The notes: generated from the letters alone by a model not told the origin. A stretch of DNA of 6,646 nt from JBEKIK01 sp050013075 (GCA_050013075.1 JBEKFZ010000159.1:1-6646), one strand, 5' to 3'. Counted from the first letter of the stretch, positions 1 through 6,646 are shown. Translations and numbers: made by a program.

Positions 1-2747
1 TTTTGGACCTCGGCCGTCAATTCCGTGCGCCGCTCTCGAAGCTCCTCGCGCCGGTTGATAAGCTTTACGGTTTGCGAGGCGTAAGATTCCTTGCGTATGT
101 ACAGTTCGGCGATTTCCGATTCGGCGTGTAAGATGTTCCATCGCGCGGCCTCGGCCCGGTTGGTGCTCTCGTCCAGGTGCTCGCGGGTTTCGTCAATCGC
201 CCGATAACGCTCCTGGCGATTTTCGTCCAACTGGCTCAATCGGGCCTGCAGATTGCGGAGCCGCTCCTCGCTCTTGGCAAGTTCCACCTTGATTTCGGTG
301 GTTGTGCGCCCGTGTTCGATGCGCCGGTTTTCCAATTGGCCGATCTGCTCGCCCAGTCGCTCTAAATGTTTTTCCGTTTCGGCCAGGTTCCACTCGATTT
401 CCTTGCGATTCTGTTGCGCTTCGACCAAGCGCTGCGAGGCCGCGGCGTACTGATCTTGTGCCGCGGCCAACTCGGCGCCCTGCGTCGCCTTTTGTTGATC
501 CAACTGGGCGCGACGTTCTTCTCCGGCTGTGATCAAAAATCGCAATTGCGCCAGATGATCGGCCGTTTGTTGGTGTTTTTTCTCACATATTGCCGCCATT
601 CGCTGCTGCCGAGCCATTTGTGCCTCGAAACCGGCAATCGCCGATTCGCCCGCGGCAATGGCGGTCGTTAATTCCTCCAATTGAATGCCCAGTGCGCGGA
701 CTTCGCTGCGGCGGGTGATCAAACCGGTGGAGCCGTGCCTGGGTCCGACCACGAGCGTGCCGTCGGCCTGCAACAGTTCGCCGGAAAGGGCGACAAAATT
801 CAATCCCCGTCCGGCGCTCTCTGCCAACTCAAGGGCATGAGACAGTTTTTCCACGATCCAAGTGCGACACAACAATCGGGCGGCCAAGGGGGCAAAGCGG
901 GGTTGGGTTTCCACAAATCGATCGGCGCGGCCCAACACGCCGGGCCGTCCTTCCAAGTTCACTTCCGCGGCGGACGGTTCTTCCTTGCGCCCGTCCAACC
1001 AGACAAATCCCACGCGCCCGGCAAGGCGGTTCGATTCTTTTTGCAGGTAGTCCATCAATTCGCCCCCGGACGAGGCCACAACGTGCTGGGTCGCCTGGCC
1101 CAGGGCGATTTCGATAAGCGGCGCCGCTTCAACGCTCACGCTGAGCAGGTCGGCCACCAGGCCGAAGACATCGCGGAACGCCGCGTCGGCCGGATCGGCC
1201 GCCCGGGCGAGCACTTCCTTCACTCCGGCGCTTAATCCTTCCTGGCGGCGGACGAGTTCTTCCAGGAGCGAATGGCGTTCGGCCAGGCCGCTGTGCCGCT
1301 GGCGCAAGCCGCCGAGTTCCTCCTGTTTAGCCGACAATTGTTGCTGAACTTGCGCCATTTGATCCAGCGCGTCGGCAAGCCGGCGCTGACATTCGTCCAA
1401 CTGGCCGGCAGTCTCCTCGCGCTGGGCGTGCAACCGGGTTAACTCCGTTTGCAGGGTATCGACCTGGCGATTGAACTCGGTCAGCCGGGCGCGACAGCGC
1501 TCGGCGGTCGCCGAAGCGGCGGCCACCTGCGTTTCCAGGGCGCTGGTTTCATTGCCCAAGGCGGCCGACGACCGCATCTGCTGCATGTATCCGGCGCGTC
1601 GCTGTTGGTTTTCGCCGCGCAATTGGTCCAAAACCGTCATCACTTCGGTCAGTTCGCGTTCGGCTTCGACCAGGCGCCGGGCGATTTGCCGATGCAGTTC
1701 TTCGGCTGCCGCCCGTTGGTCGGCCGTGCCGCTAAGTTCCTTTTCCAGATCGCCGGTTTTAGCGTTCATGGCCACGATCTGCCGCCGGCACCGGGCGATT
1801 TCCTCTTCCAGGTCTTTCGATCTGGCGCGCTCGTGCTCGATGGACGATTCGCTCGCGGCGATCCGCTCTCGATCGGCGGCAATACGGCCTTCCGACCCGC
1901 GAATGCCTTCATTGATTTCGCCCAACTGGTCGTCGATTTCCAGCAGTCCGGCCTCGATGGCCTCAGCCGAAGCCGAGGCCGCGGCATGCTGCTCGGCTAG
2001 GGATTGAATCTCTTGCTCGAAACCGCTTAAGCGTTCGGTCAGGCGCCGCCAGTCGACCAATCCGACTTGGGTGCGCAACTCTTGCAGCCGATCGGAATAC
2101 TCTTTATATCGGCGGGCCTTTCCGGCCTGGGCGCGGACGCTTCGCAGCCGGTTTTCCACTTCGTCGACAATGTCGTGAAGCCGCAACAGGTTCTGTTCGA
2201 CCCGTTCCAGGCGCCGCAGGGCCTCCAGTTTTCGCAGTTTAAAACGGCTGATGCCGGCCGCTTCCTCGAAAATAATCCGCCGATCTCGGGCCGAAGATTG
2301 CAACAAGATATCGACCTTGCCCTGCTCGATGACGCTATAGGCCTGCGTGCCCATGCCCGTGCCCGAAAGCAGATCACGAATATCGCGCAATCGGGCGGGA
2401 TTGCGGTTAATCAGATATTCCCCCTCGCCGCTGCGATAAACGCGCCGCGTAATGTGCACTTCGTTCGTATCGATGGGCAAGAGGTGCTTGGAGTTGTCCA
2501 GAGTGAGCGTGATTTCGGCGGTGTTCACCGCCCGGCGCGTCCCGGACCCGTTAAAAATAACGTCGGCCATCTCCTTGCCGCGCAGGCTTTTAACGCTCTG
2601 TTCGCCCAACACCCACTTGATGGCGTCGACTACGTTCGACTTGCCGGATCCGTTTGGGCCTACCACCACGGTTATGCCGGGGGGAAACTCGAACCGCGTA
2701 CGGTCGGCAAAACTTTTAAATCCGACAAGTTCGAGGGCCTTTAACAT
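1..2747 (-). CDS. smc: Chromosome segregation ATPase SMC, 5' portion (C-terminus cut by window edge)
   Basis: SMC is the ATPase of the bacterial condensin-like complex (with ScpA and ScpB). It loads on DNA in the cytoplasm and extrudes loops that organise and separate chromosomes. The minus frame is open for 915 codons from the ATG at 2747 to the left edge. Visible parts, in order: N-terminal head starting MLKALELVGFKSFADRT; Walker A GPNGSGKS at residues 30-37; the Q-loop-type motif YSVIEQGKVD at about 137-146; FEEAAGISRFK soon after; a long Glu/Arg/Gln-rich coiled coil (about 170-500); a hinge (about 503-675) opening EGLSAGV; then the returning coiled coil. SMC proteins are usually near 1,150-1,200 residues, so roughly 250-300 residues carrying the ABC signature and Walker B are outside. 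The start is fixed by the conserved N-terminus, yet no Shine-Dalgarno precedes it: the bases upstream are C-rich heptamer repeats. I found no convincing full promoter; a lone TATATT lies at 2855-2860. The family assignment is very secure. Confidence 0.97.
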   Translation of the reverse strand, partial: MLKALELVGFKSFADRTRFEFPPGITVVVGPNGSGKSNVVDAIKWVLGEQSVKSLRGKEMADVIFNGSGTRRAVNTAEITLTLDNSKHLLPIDTNEVHITRRVYRSGEGEYLINRNPARLRDIRDLLSGTGMGTQAYSVIEQGKVDILLQSSARDRRIIFEEAAGISRFKLRKLEALRRLERVEQNLLRLHDIVDEVENRLRSVRAQAGKARRYKEYSDRLQELRTQVGLVDWRRLTERLSGFEQEIQSLAEQHAAASASAEAIEAGLLEIDDQLGEINEGIRGSEGRIAADRERIAASESSIEHERARSKDLEEEIARCRRQIVAMNAKTGDLEKELSGTADQRAAAEELHRQIARRLVEAERELTEVMTVLDQLRGENQQRRAGYMQQMRSSAALGNETSALETQVAAASATAERCRARLTEFNRQVDTLQTELTRLHAQREETAGQLDECQRRLADALDQMAQVQQQLSAKQEELGGLRQRHSGLAERHSLLEELVRRQEGLSAGVKEVLARAADPADAAFRDVFGLVADLLSVSVEAAPLIEIALGQATQHVVASSGGELMDYLQKESNRLAGRVGFVWLDGRKEEPSAAEVNLEGRPGVLGRADRFVETQPRFAPLAARLLCRTWIVEKLSHALELAESAGRGLNFVALSGELLQADGTLVVGPRHGSTGLITRRSEVRALGIQLEELTTAIAAGESAIAGFEAQMARQQRMAAICEKKHQQTADHLAQLRFLITAGEERRAQLDQQKATQGAELAAAQDQYAAASQRLVEAQQNRKEIEWNLAETEKHLERLGEQIGQLENRRIEHGRTTTEIKVELAKSEERLRNLQARLSQLDENRQERYRAIDETREHLDESTNRAEAARWNILHAESEIAELYIRKESYASQTVKLINRREELRERRTELTAEVQ

Positions 2748-2748
2748 A

Positions 2749-2790
2749 GGGGATAGGGATTAGGGATTGGAGATTAGGGATTGCGGATTG
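2749..2790. repeat. Tandem 7-base repeat, six units, abutting the smc start codon
   Basis: Six consecutive heptamers can be read on the plus strand: GGGGATA, GGGATTA, GGGATTG, GAGATTA, GGGATTG and CGGATTG (consensus GGGATTR). One base separates the array from the smc ATG, so in the smc sense it is a YAATCCC array filling the position where a ribosome binding site would sit. The units are imperfect, suggesting an old array. It has four G-runs of three or more on the plus strand, but one intervening loop is 11 bases, so quadruplex formation is only a possibility. No function is assigned. Confidence 0.85.
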
Positions 2791-2796
2791 ATAATA

Positions 2797-2846
2797 GTTT
2801 AGCCGCGACCCGTAGGGGAGCGCTCGCCTCCGGCTTGCGGCTAAAC
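2797..2846. repeat. 10-bp perfect inverted repeat (REP-like hairpin)
   Basis: GTTTAGCCGC at 2797-2806 is exactly complementary to GCGGCTAAAC at 2837-2846. The 30-base interior contains a second palindrome, GAGCGCTC, at 2818-2825. It lies 48 bases beyond the stop codon of the FlgI-like gene and upstream of smc, both read leftwards. It might end or pause transcription from the FlgI-like gene, but no T-tract follows the stem on the minus strand (the next bases are TATTATC), so an intrinsic terminator is doubtful. The sharp ends and nested palindrome look more like a dispersed REP or small mobile palindrome; other copies cannot be checked here. Confidence 0.7.
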
Positions 2847-2893
2847 GAATGTGGAATATAAACCCGTCTTGCGTTTAAGCACACTATGCAACA

Positions 2894-4756
2894 TTATTCC
2901 TTGGAGGCGAATCCAAACATTTTACCAAAGAAACCATGGTTAGACCCCGATTTTTCCGTAGATTTCTCATCCGCAGTGTCGTTTTTAGACGTTTTTGCAT
3001 CATCATCCCCGTCATCAGAAGTAGATATATCCACCTTTTTGTAGAATAAATCCGGTGCGGGCTTGCCAGGAGCGGCCTTTACGGAACTTTTGGATTGCTC
3101 AGTATCTCCGTCTTCGGCTATGAGGCGTTCGTAGGTTCGGCCCGCTTCAGGAACGGCGTCGATCTCAAACCGGCTGCCGAGTGCGCCGGAGGCCTTTGCC
3201 TCTTGCAGCATTTGCACCACGTCGGGATATGTGCCGCCTAGTTCCACCACCGTCCGGATCACTTCGTCGAGCTTAGGCGACACGACGCGTTTTTGGTCGG
3301 CTTGTTTGACGGCAAACTTGCTTACGGTGATTTCCTTGGGATTGGTGCTGTTGACCATGATTTGGTTGCCCGCGCTGACCGATATCGGCGTGAGGAAATT
3401 TTGATCCTTGCCGAAGAGCACAATCTCGGGCAATCGGTTATGGGTAACGTGGATCATCTGGGGTCCGGAAACGTCGAGTACGTGGTAGTTGAATTGTCCA
3501 TTTAAATTTTCGCCCGCCACCAAGGCGTCTTTCTTATTCATCGTCCACAGCGCCCGGAACGCGCCGTATCGGGTTTCCGAGCTGGAAGAGGACAGCATGT
3601 CGCGCAGTTGCTCGTAGGCCCCGAAATCCTGCATGGAACTAAGCGCGGTAAGCGCGAATACGCGGAATGCAGGCTGCTCTCGGGCGACCTCGCCCAGCGA
3701 AGCAGACGCTTCGTGCCGATCCAAATATGCCAAGGCCTCGGACGAATAAAAACGGACTTCGGGATCTTTCGATTCAAGACCCTTCAATAAAACGGGCACG
3801 CCGTCGATGCCGATCGCCTCCAATTGCAGGGCGGCATCGGCCGAAGTCATCGGCTCCCGCAACTTTTGTTCCAATGCGGCAATCCGCTGCATCCGTTCGG
3901 ATGCCGACTCTGAAATCGCCACCGCTCGGACCACTTTCATGTAACGATCGATATTATCTTTGTACCGGGGATGCACGGTCAATTCCACGTATTGTTCCGT
4001 TTTGGCCTTGGCCACCCCGATTTTTATGCCGTTCTGAAATGAATGAAAACGCTTATTCACGGCGTTTTCAATGCGCGAACTGTTCATCACGCTTTGATGC
4101 TCGGGTTCAAGCACCAAACCCAACGAACGCGATTTCTTTGCAACTAACACGCCGCCGCCGAGAACTCTGCCGCGGCATGACTGCACACGGTCGGTCTTCG
4201 GATTGGCCAGCGGATCGACCATTACCGGCCCCTCCGCTTTTGCCAACAAATTCCCTTCATGTATTTGGTTGCCCAGGACCGCCATCTCGGTCAACCGGGT
4301 CTCGAGAAGATAACCGCCGCGCAAACTGGTAGTTTCGCTTTGACCCGGAACGCGCACTTCCACGTCGAAGTGATCGCCCTTCTGAATCCCCGGACGCAAA
4401 ACCCCTCGCACCAACACCAGCGACGTATTGCCAGATGCCAAGATTGTATTCGGTTGGGTAACTCCCCGGGTTTGCATTTCATCGAGCAATGCCGCACGCT
4501 GAGGCGAAGGCGCAGGATCGCTGCCGGTGCCGTTTAGACCGGTGACAAATCCCACCGCTTCCACCTGCACGGGATATGTCCCAAACGGCACGGCAAAGTC
4601 GCCGACCAACTTCGTCTCATGCTTGTCCGCCTGGCTTTCATCCGGGCTCTGCGAACGGATGATCTTTCCTTCCAAATCCAACCACGAACAGCCGCAAACA
4701 AGCGACAAGATCAACGGTAAAAAACTAAACGAAAGTGATTTATGTGGCCGGCACAT
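2894..4756 (-). CDS. FlgI-like (flagellar P-ring) lipoprotein with inserted HEAT repeats
   Basis: Predicted 620-residue envelope lipoprotein. The N-terminus has a basic start, a hydrophobic stretch (LPLILSLVCGC) and a lipobox-type cysteine at residue 23, followed by a charged linker. Residues about 62-282 resemble the N-terminal and central parts of FlgI: VEAVGFVTGLNGTGSD, then SLRGGYLLETRL, then AEGPVMVDP, then RIENAVNKRF and a VELTVHPRYKDN strand. Residues about 314-407 contain three HEAT-type helical pairs (VPVLLKGLESKDPEVRFYSS and two similar units). Residues about 442-535 resume FlgI, with PEIVLFGKDQNFLTPISVS and LDEVIRTVVELGGTYPDVVQ followed by an AKASGAL helix. A low-complexity acidic and lysine-rich tail ends in HGFFGKMFGF. 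Canonical FlgI is about 350-370 residues, is not a lipoprotein and has no HEAT block. I chose the ATG at 4756 because AAGGAG lies 11 bases upstream; a GTG at 4768 would add four residues but has no spacing for that site. FlgI homology is well supported from motifs; a flagellar role is not. Confidence 0.88.
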   Translation of the reverse strand: MCRPHKSLSFSFLPLILSLVCGCSWLDLEGKIIRSQSPDESQADKHETKLVGDFAVPFGTYPVQVEAVGFVTGLNGTGSDPAPSPQRAALLDEMQTRGVTQPNTILASGNTSLVLVRGVLRPGIQKGDHFDVEVRVPGQSETTSLRGGYLLETRLTEMAVLGNQIHEGNLLAKAEGPVMVDPLANPKTDRVQSCRGRVLGGGVLVAKKSRSLGLVLEPEHQSVMNSSRIENAVNKRFHSFQNGIKIGVAKAKTEQYVELTVHPRYKDNIDRYMKVVRAVAISESASERMQRIAALEQKLREPMTSADAALQLEAIGIDGVPVLLKGLESKDPEVRFYSSEALAYLDRHEASASLGEVAREQPAFRVFALTALSSMQDFGAYEQLRDMLSSSSSETRYGAFRALWTMNKKDALVAGENLNGQFNYHVLDVSGPQMIHVTHNRLPEIVLFGKDQNFLTPISVSAGNQIMVNSTNPKEITVSKFAVKQADQKRVVSPKLDEVIRTVVELGGTYPDVVQMLQEAKASGALGSRFEIDAVPEAGRTYERLIAEDGDTEQSKSSVKAAPGKPAPDLFYKKVDISTSDDGDDDAKTSKNDTADEKSTEKSGSNHGFFGKMFGFASKE

Positions 4757-4759
4757 GCT

Positions 4760-4773
4760 TCCTTGCACTCCTT
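4760..4773 (-). promoter_or_regulatory. Ribosome binding site deciding the FlgI-like start
   Basis: On the minus strand AAGGAG (4773-4768) lies 11 bases before the ATG at 4756. A second AAGGA (4764-4760) lies only 3 bases before it. The stronger site directly abuts the GTG at 4768 with no spacer, so it can serve the ATG but not the GTG. The ATG start also gives a compact lipoprotein signal peptide. Confidence 0.6.
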
Positions 4774-4790
4774 CGGCTGATAGATGACTA

Positions 4791-4845
4791 AGTAGGATGT
4801 GTGCAACACACCCTTTTTTTAAGGGTGCATTCCATGCACCCTACT
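4791..4845. repeat. 55-base imperfect palindrome made of two smaller hairpins, in the FlgI-like leader
   Basis: The left arm (from GTAGGATG at 4792) and the right arm (ending CACCCTAC at 4844) pair at 18 of 24 positions around a five-T loop (4816-4820). Each arm is also a hairpin of its own: GGGTGCAT-TCC-ATGCACCC at 4823-4841 is perfect over 8 bp, and GGATGTGT-GCA-ACACACCC at 4795-4813 pairs at 7 of 8. The element lies between the predicted promoter and the ribosome binding site of the FlgI-like gene, so it would be transcribed into the leader RNA. It could be a dispersed palindromic repeat or a folded regulatory leader; sequence alone does not decide. Confidence 0.75.
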
Positions 4846-4888
4846 AGAAAAGGCACTCGACAAGATAAAAACAGAAATTCGCGGACAG

Positions 4889-4917
4889 ACAATAGTGTTT
4901 TTATGCACGAGGGTCAA
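4889..4917 (-). promoter_or_regulatory. Sigma70-type promoter for the FlgI-like gene
   Basis: Read on the minus strand, a -35 box TTGACC (4917-4912, 5 of 6 to consensus) is followed by a 17-base spacer and a -10 box TATTGT (4894-4889, 4 of 6). The predicted start near 4882 gives a leader of about 125 bases that includes the 4791-4845 palindrome. The position in the gap before the gene and the ideal spacing support it, and it suggests independent transcription from the upstream transglutaminase-like gene. Confidence 0.6.
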
Positions 4918-4996
4918 GAGGAAGGAAATTAAGGCTGTAGATATAGCCCAAAAAGGAAATCGGCGTAATGTGGGGTATTTGGGCAATTCCCGATCC

Positions 4997-5998
4997 CTAA
5001 TTATCTCCCTTGTCCGCGCCTAGCAATTCGCGGACCGGGGTAATGCGGGGCTTGCCGCCGGTTTCGGCGCCGGTAAGGAACTCGGCCAGATAGCGTTGGT
5101 GTTCGCCTTTGCCGTTTAAGGGTTTGAAGTTGTCGCCCTTTTGCAGGACCGGCCGATCTTCGAGGATGCCGCCGAACTGGCGCGATCCGGCCGCCTGGCA
5201 AGGGAACCAATGCCCCTGGCCTTTATCGTCTTCCAGATAAAACTCGGGATAGCAATGACCTTGAACCCAGACCGTTCGAGAAGGAATATCTCCAGCCCGG
5301 CAAAGGGCGATAAACAGCGAAGTCATGTCTTCGCAATCGCCCGTGCCGTCTTTTAACGCCGCAATAGCTCCCCTGAGCGGCATCCCTTCCTTGTATTTTA
5401 CATGCTCTCGGGTCCAATCGTAGATGGCCTCGACTTTGTCCCATGCCTTTTCCTTGTCCGCGATAATTTGCTTTGACAGGCTGCGGATCTTCGCATCACG
5501 GCTTTCGATCTTCGGGCTGGGCGCCAAATACTGACGAATATCGGGGCGAAGCTTTTTTACATCGGGCAGTACATAAATGTCGGTCTCATCGGGCGGGAGA
5601 ATAGGGCGGCGTTTGATCTCCAACGTGACCAGGGCTTTGGCCTCTTGCCCGGCGCCTAGTTGTGCGATTTTCACGGTCATGATTTTGACCGTCCCGTCGA
5701 TAATTTTATAATCAACTTTGACGCCGGGCGAAATTTCTTCATTCACGATTTTGACTTGCTGTTCGGGCCAGTCGGTGGGAATCGGTGCGTAACCGGTGAG
5801 TCCCTTGCAGGCCCCGGCAGTTGCCGTGACGATCAGTCCGGCCCGCCAGCGAAAGGTTTTGCTATCGCCCATTTTGACGCCTTGCGGTTCGGCGTCCTTG
5901 AACTGGGCAAATACGGAGACCGGCATTGCGAAATTGAGAAGGATTATTAACAAAATTTCGCTTTTTCGATTTTTCGCGATGAAAAAGTGGTTTCGCAT
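4997..5998 (-). CDS. Exported transglutaminase-like (papain-fold) protein
   Basis: A 333-residue protein with a Sec-type signal peptide: basic N-terminus, hydrophobic core ILLIILLNFAMPVSVF, and likely cleavage after Ala31 (VFA-QF). Residues about 45-130 look like a beta-rich domain. An alpha-helical approach (about 165-200, ending AIYDWTREHVKY) leads into a transglutaminase-like core. The candidate nucleophile is Cys222 in GTGDCEDMTSLFIALCRAG, and the candidate histidine is His248 in VQGHCYPEFYL. The strand that usually ends in the catalytic Asp (WVPxD in typical members) reads HWFPCQAAG here, placing Gln268 at the expected Asp position. Bacterial members of this superfamily are mostly proteases or cross-linking enzymes; substrate and reaction cannot be named. 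The ATG at 5998 is the only start that gives the full signal peptide, though its Shine-Dalgarno (AAAGAT) is weak. The stop is TAG. The gene stands 240 bases upstream of the FlgI-like gene in the same direction; both products face the envelope. Confidence 0.88.
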   Translation of the reverse strand: MRNHFFIAKNRKSEILLIILLNFAMPVSVFAQFKDAEPQGVKMGDSKTFRWRAGLIVTATAGACKGLTGYAPIPTDWPEQQVKIVNEEISPGVKVDYKIIDGTVKIMTVKIAQLGAGQEAKALVTLEIKRRPILPPDETDIYVLPDVKKLRPDIRQYLAPSPKIESRDAKIRSLSKQIIADKEKAWDKVEAIYDWTREHVKYKEGMPLRGAIAALKDGTGDCEDMTSLFIALCRAGDIPSRTVWVQGHCYPEFYLEDDKGQGHWFPCQAAGSRQFGGILEDRPVLQKGDNFKPLNGKGEHQRYLAEFLTGAETGGKPRITPVRELLGADKGDN

Positions 5999-6055
5999 AT
6001 CTTTATTTTAAATCGAGAGGACGCCGGTTGGGGGAAAAATTCCACATTAGGAAGG

Positions 6056-6061
6056 ATTATA
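6056..6061 (-). promoter_or_regulatory. Candidate -10 box for the transglutaminase-like gene
   Basis: A perfect TATAAT is read on the minus strand 57 bases before the ATG at 5998. The region 16-18 bases further upstream is a C-run (complement of the seven Gs at 6080-6086) and gives no recognisable -35 box, so this is only a half-promoter. An alternative, TAGACA with a weak TAATGT 17 bases downstream, overlaps it. Confidence 0.35.
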
Positions 6062-6120
6062 TTTCTTGTCTATACCGTTGGGGGGGTGCTATCGTACCGG
6101 CCAAAATGAATCAAACGGTC

Positions 6121-6148
6121 TTGCCAGGCGTAAGGTGCTCGGAATAAT
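6121..6148 (+). promoter_or_regulatory. Candidate promoter for the methyltransferase-like gene
   Basis: TTGCCA (6121-6126, 5 of 6 to the -35 consensus) and AATAAT (6143-6148, 5 of 6 to the -10 consensus) are 16 bases apart. Transcription would begin near 6155, about 67 bases before the ATG at 6222. An AT-rich TATATATA stretch at 6190-6197 is an alternative -10 region but lacks a -35 partner. Divergent to the transglutaminase-like gene. Confidence 0.4.
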
Positions 6149-6221
6149 GTGACTGAGACTACGCGCACGGAGTTAAGTGATACATTGTTTATATATATGC
6201 AGTTGTTCAAATGGATCTGCC

Positions 6222-6646
6222 ATGCCAAATTATCAGCCGATAACCGGCCCGCAAATTCTGGAGCTAATGAGCGGATTTCGGCCTGCCTGCATAATCGGGG
6301 CCTGCGCCGAACTGGATATCTGGGACCGATTAGGCGATAAATCTTTATCGGCCGAGGCCTTGGCCCAATTGCTGGATTGCAACCTGCGTGCCATCACCAT
6401 GCTCTTGGATGCCGTGGCCGCATTTGGTTTGCTTAGGAAAAACGAAGGATATTATACCGTTCCCGGCGAAATTCGGCCCCTGCTTACCGAGGGCGGCCCG
6501 CACACCGTTCTGCCCATGAGATGGCACCAGATGAACGTGATGCGCGGTTGGTCGCAGTTGGCATGGGTGGCGAAATCGGGCATTCCCTGCCCGCGGCAGG
6601 CCAGCATTCGCGGTTTCGAGGCCGATCGGGCGGCATTTATCGCCGC
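6222..6646 (+). CDS. SAM-dependent O-methyltransferase-like protein, N-terminal part (cut by window edge)
   Basis: The frame is open from the ATG at 6222 to the right edge (141 codons). The translation shows an N-terminal helical dimerisation and winged-helix domain as found in O-methyltransferases related to the acetylserotonin or hydroxyindole type. Helix 1 is PQILELMSGFRPACIIGACA, followed by the pattern ELDIWDRLGDKSLSAEALAQ, a recognition-helix-like stretch NLRAITMLLDAVAAFGLL, and a wing ending GYYTVPGEIRPLLTEG. The SAM-binding Rossmann domain with its glycine-rich motif would begin just past the right edge, so catalysis and substrate cannot be judged. The start fits the family, since a later Met16 would remove half of helix 1; the ribosome site is weak (GGA 6 bases upstream). 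It is transcribed divergently from the transglutaminase-like gene, with no evident functional link. Confidence 0.8.
   Translation, partial: MPNYQPITGPQILELMSGFRPACIIGACAELDIWDRLGDKSLSAEALAQLLDCNLRAITMLLDAVAAFGLLRKNEGYYTVPGEIRPLLTEGGPHTVLPMRWHQMNVMRGWSQLAWVAKSGIPCPRQASIRGFEADRAAFIA

Noticed and set aside
681..2744. Long plus-strand open frames opposite smc (681-1235, 1449-2000, 2067-2744)
   Set aside because: They lie fully antisense to a clear SMC reading frame, have low-complexity Ala/Gly/Arg/Phe-rich translations and show no recognisable domain.
2749..2779. G-quadruplex at the heptamer array
   Set aside because: Four G-runs exist, but one loop is 11 bases long, so it is only a possible structure and is mentioned with the repeat instead of being called.
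3667..4332. Plus-strand open frame of 221 codons opposite the FlgI-like gene
   Set aside because: Antisense shadow; the translation is Arg/Pro/Ser-rich without motifs, while the minus strand shows FlgI and HEAT motifs.
4757..4768. GTG start of the FlgI-like gene at 4768
   Set aside because: The AAGGAG site directly abuts the GTG, leaving no spacing, whereas it suits the ATG at 4756.
4933..4948. Small hairpin GGCTGTA-GA-TATAGCC as a terminator of the transglutaminase gene
   Set aside because: Two-base loop, one mismatch in the minus-strand RNA and no proper T-tract (TTAATTT), so it is too weak to call.
6149..6340. Plus-strand 63-codon frame beginning before and overlapping the methyltransferase start
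   Set aside because: It runs in another frame through the conserved methyltransferase N-terminus and has no recognisable features.

Overview
The window looks like a planctomycete chromosome segment, probably from the Pirellula-like group. The evidence is circumstantial. It carries a lipoprotein that is FlgI-like but interrupted by HEAT repeats, and a secreted transglutaminase-like protein with an unusual catalytic strand. Base composition is moderate to high GC in genes, intergenic gaps are AT-richer, Shine-Dalgarno sites are weak or absent, and spacers hold short repeats and palindromes. No ribosomal marker is present, so the phylum is an inference.

Layout. Positions 1-2747 (minus strand) hold the first 915 codons of the chromosome-segregation ATPase SMC; its C-terminal head lies beyond the left edge. 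A 146-base spacer (2748-2893) follows, with six tandem 7-base repeats touching the smc start codon and a 10-bp inverted repeat. Positions 2894-4756 (minus) encode a 620-residue lipoprotein in which both halves of the flagellar P-ring protein FlgI flank a HEAT-repeat block. Its leader carries a 55-base imperfect palindrome and lies downstream of a good sigma70-type promoter (4889-4917). Positions 4997-5998 (minus) encode an exported transglutaminase-like protein. A divergent spacer (5999-6221) leads to the first 141 codons of a SAM-dependent O-methyltransferase-like protein on the plus strand, cut by the right edge.

The genes do not form an obvious pathway. The three minus-strand genes are separated by 146 and 240 bases, and the FlgI-like gene has its own promoter, so they look like independently transcribed neighbours. 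The two central products are both envelope-directed: one a lipoprotein, the other with a cleavable signal peptide. No other flagellar gene is visible, so the FlgI-like protein need not be a flagellar part. It is the most interesting object in the window.
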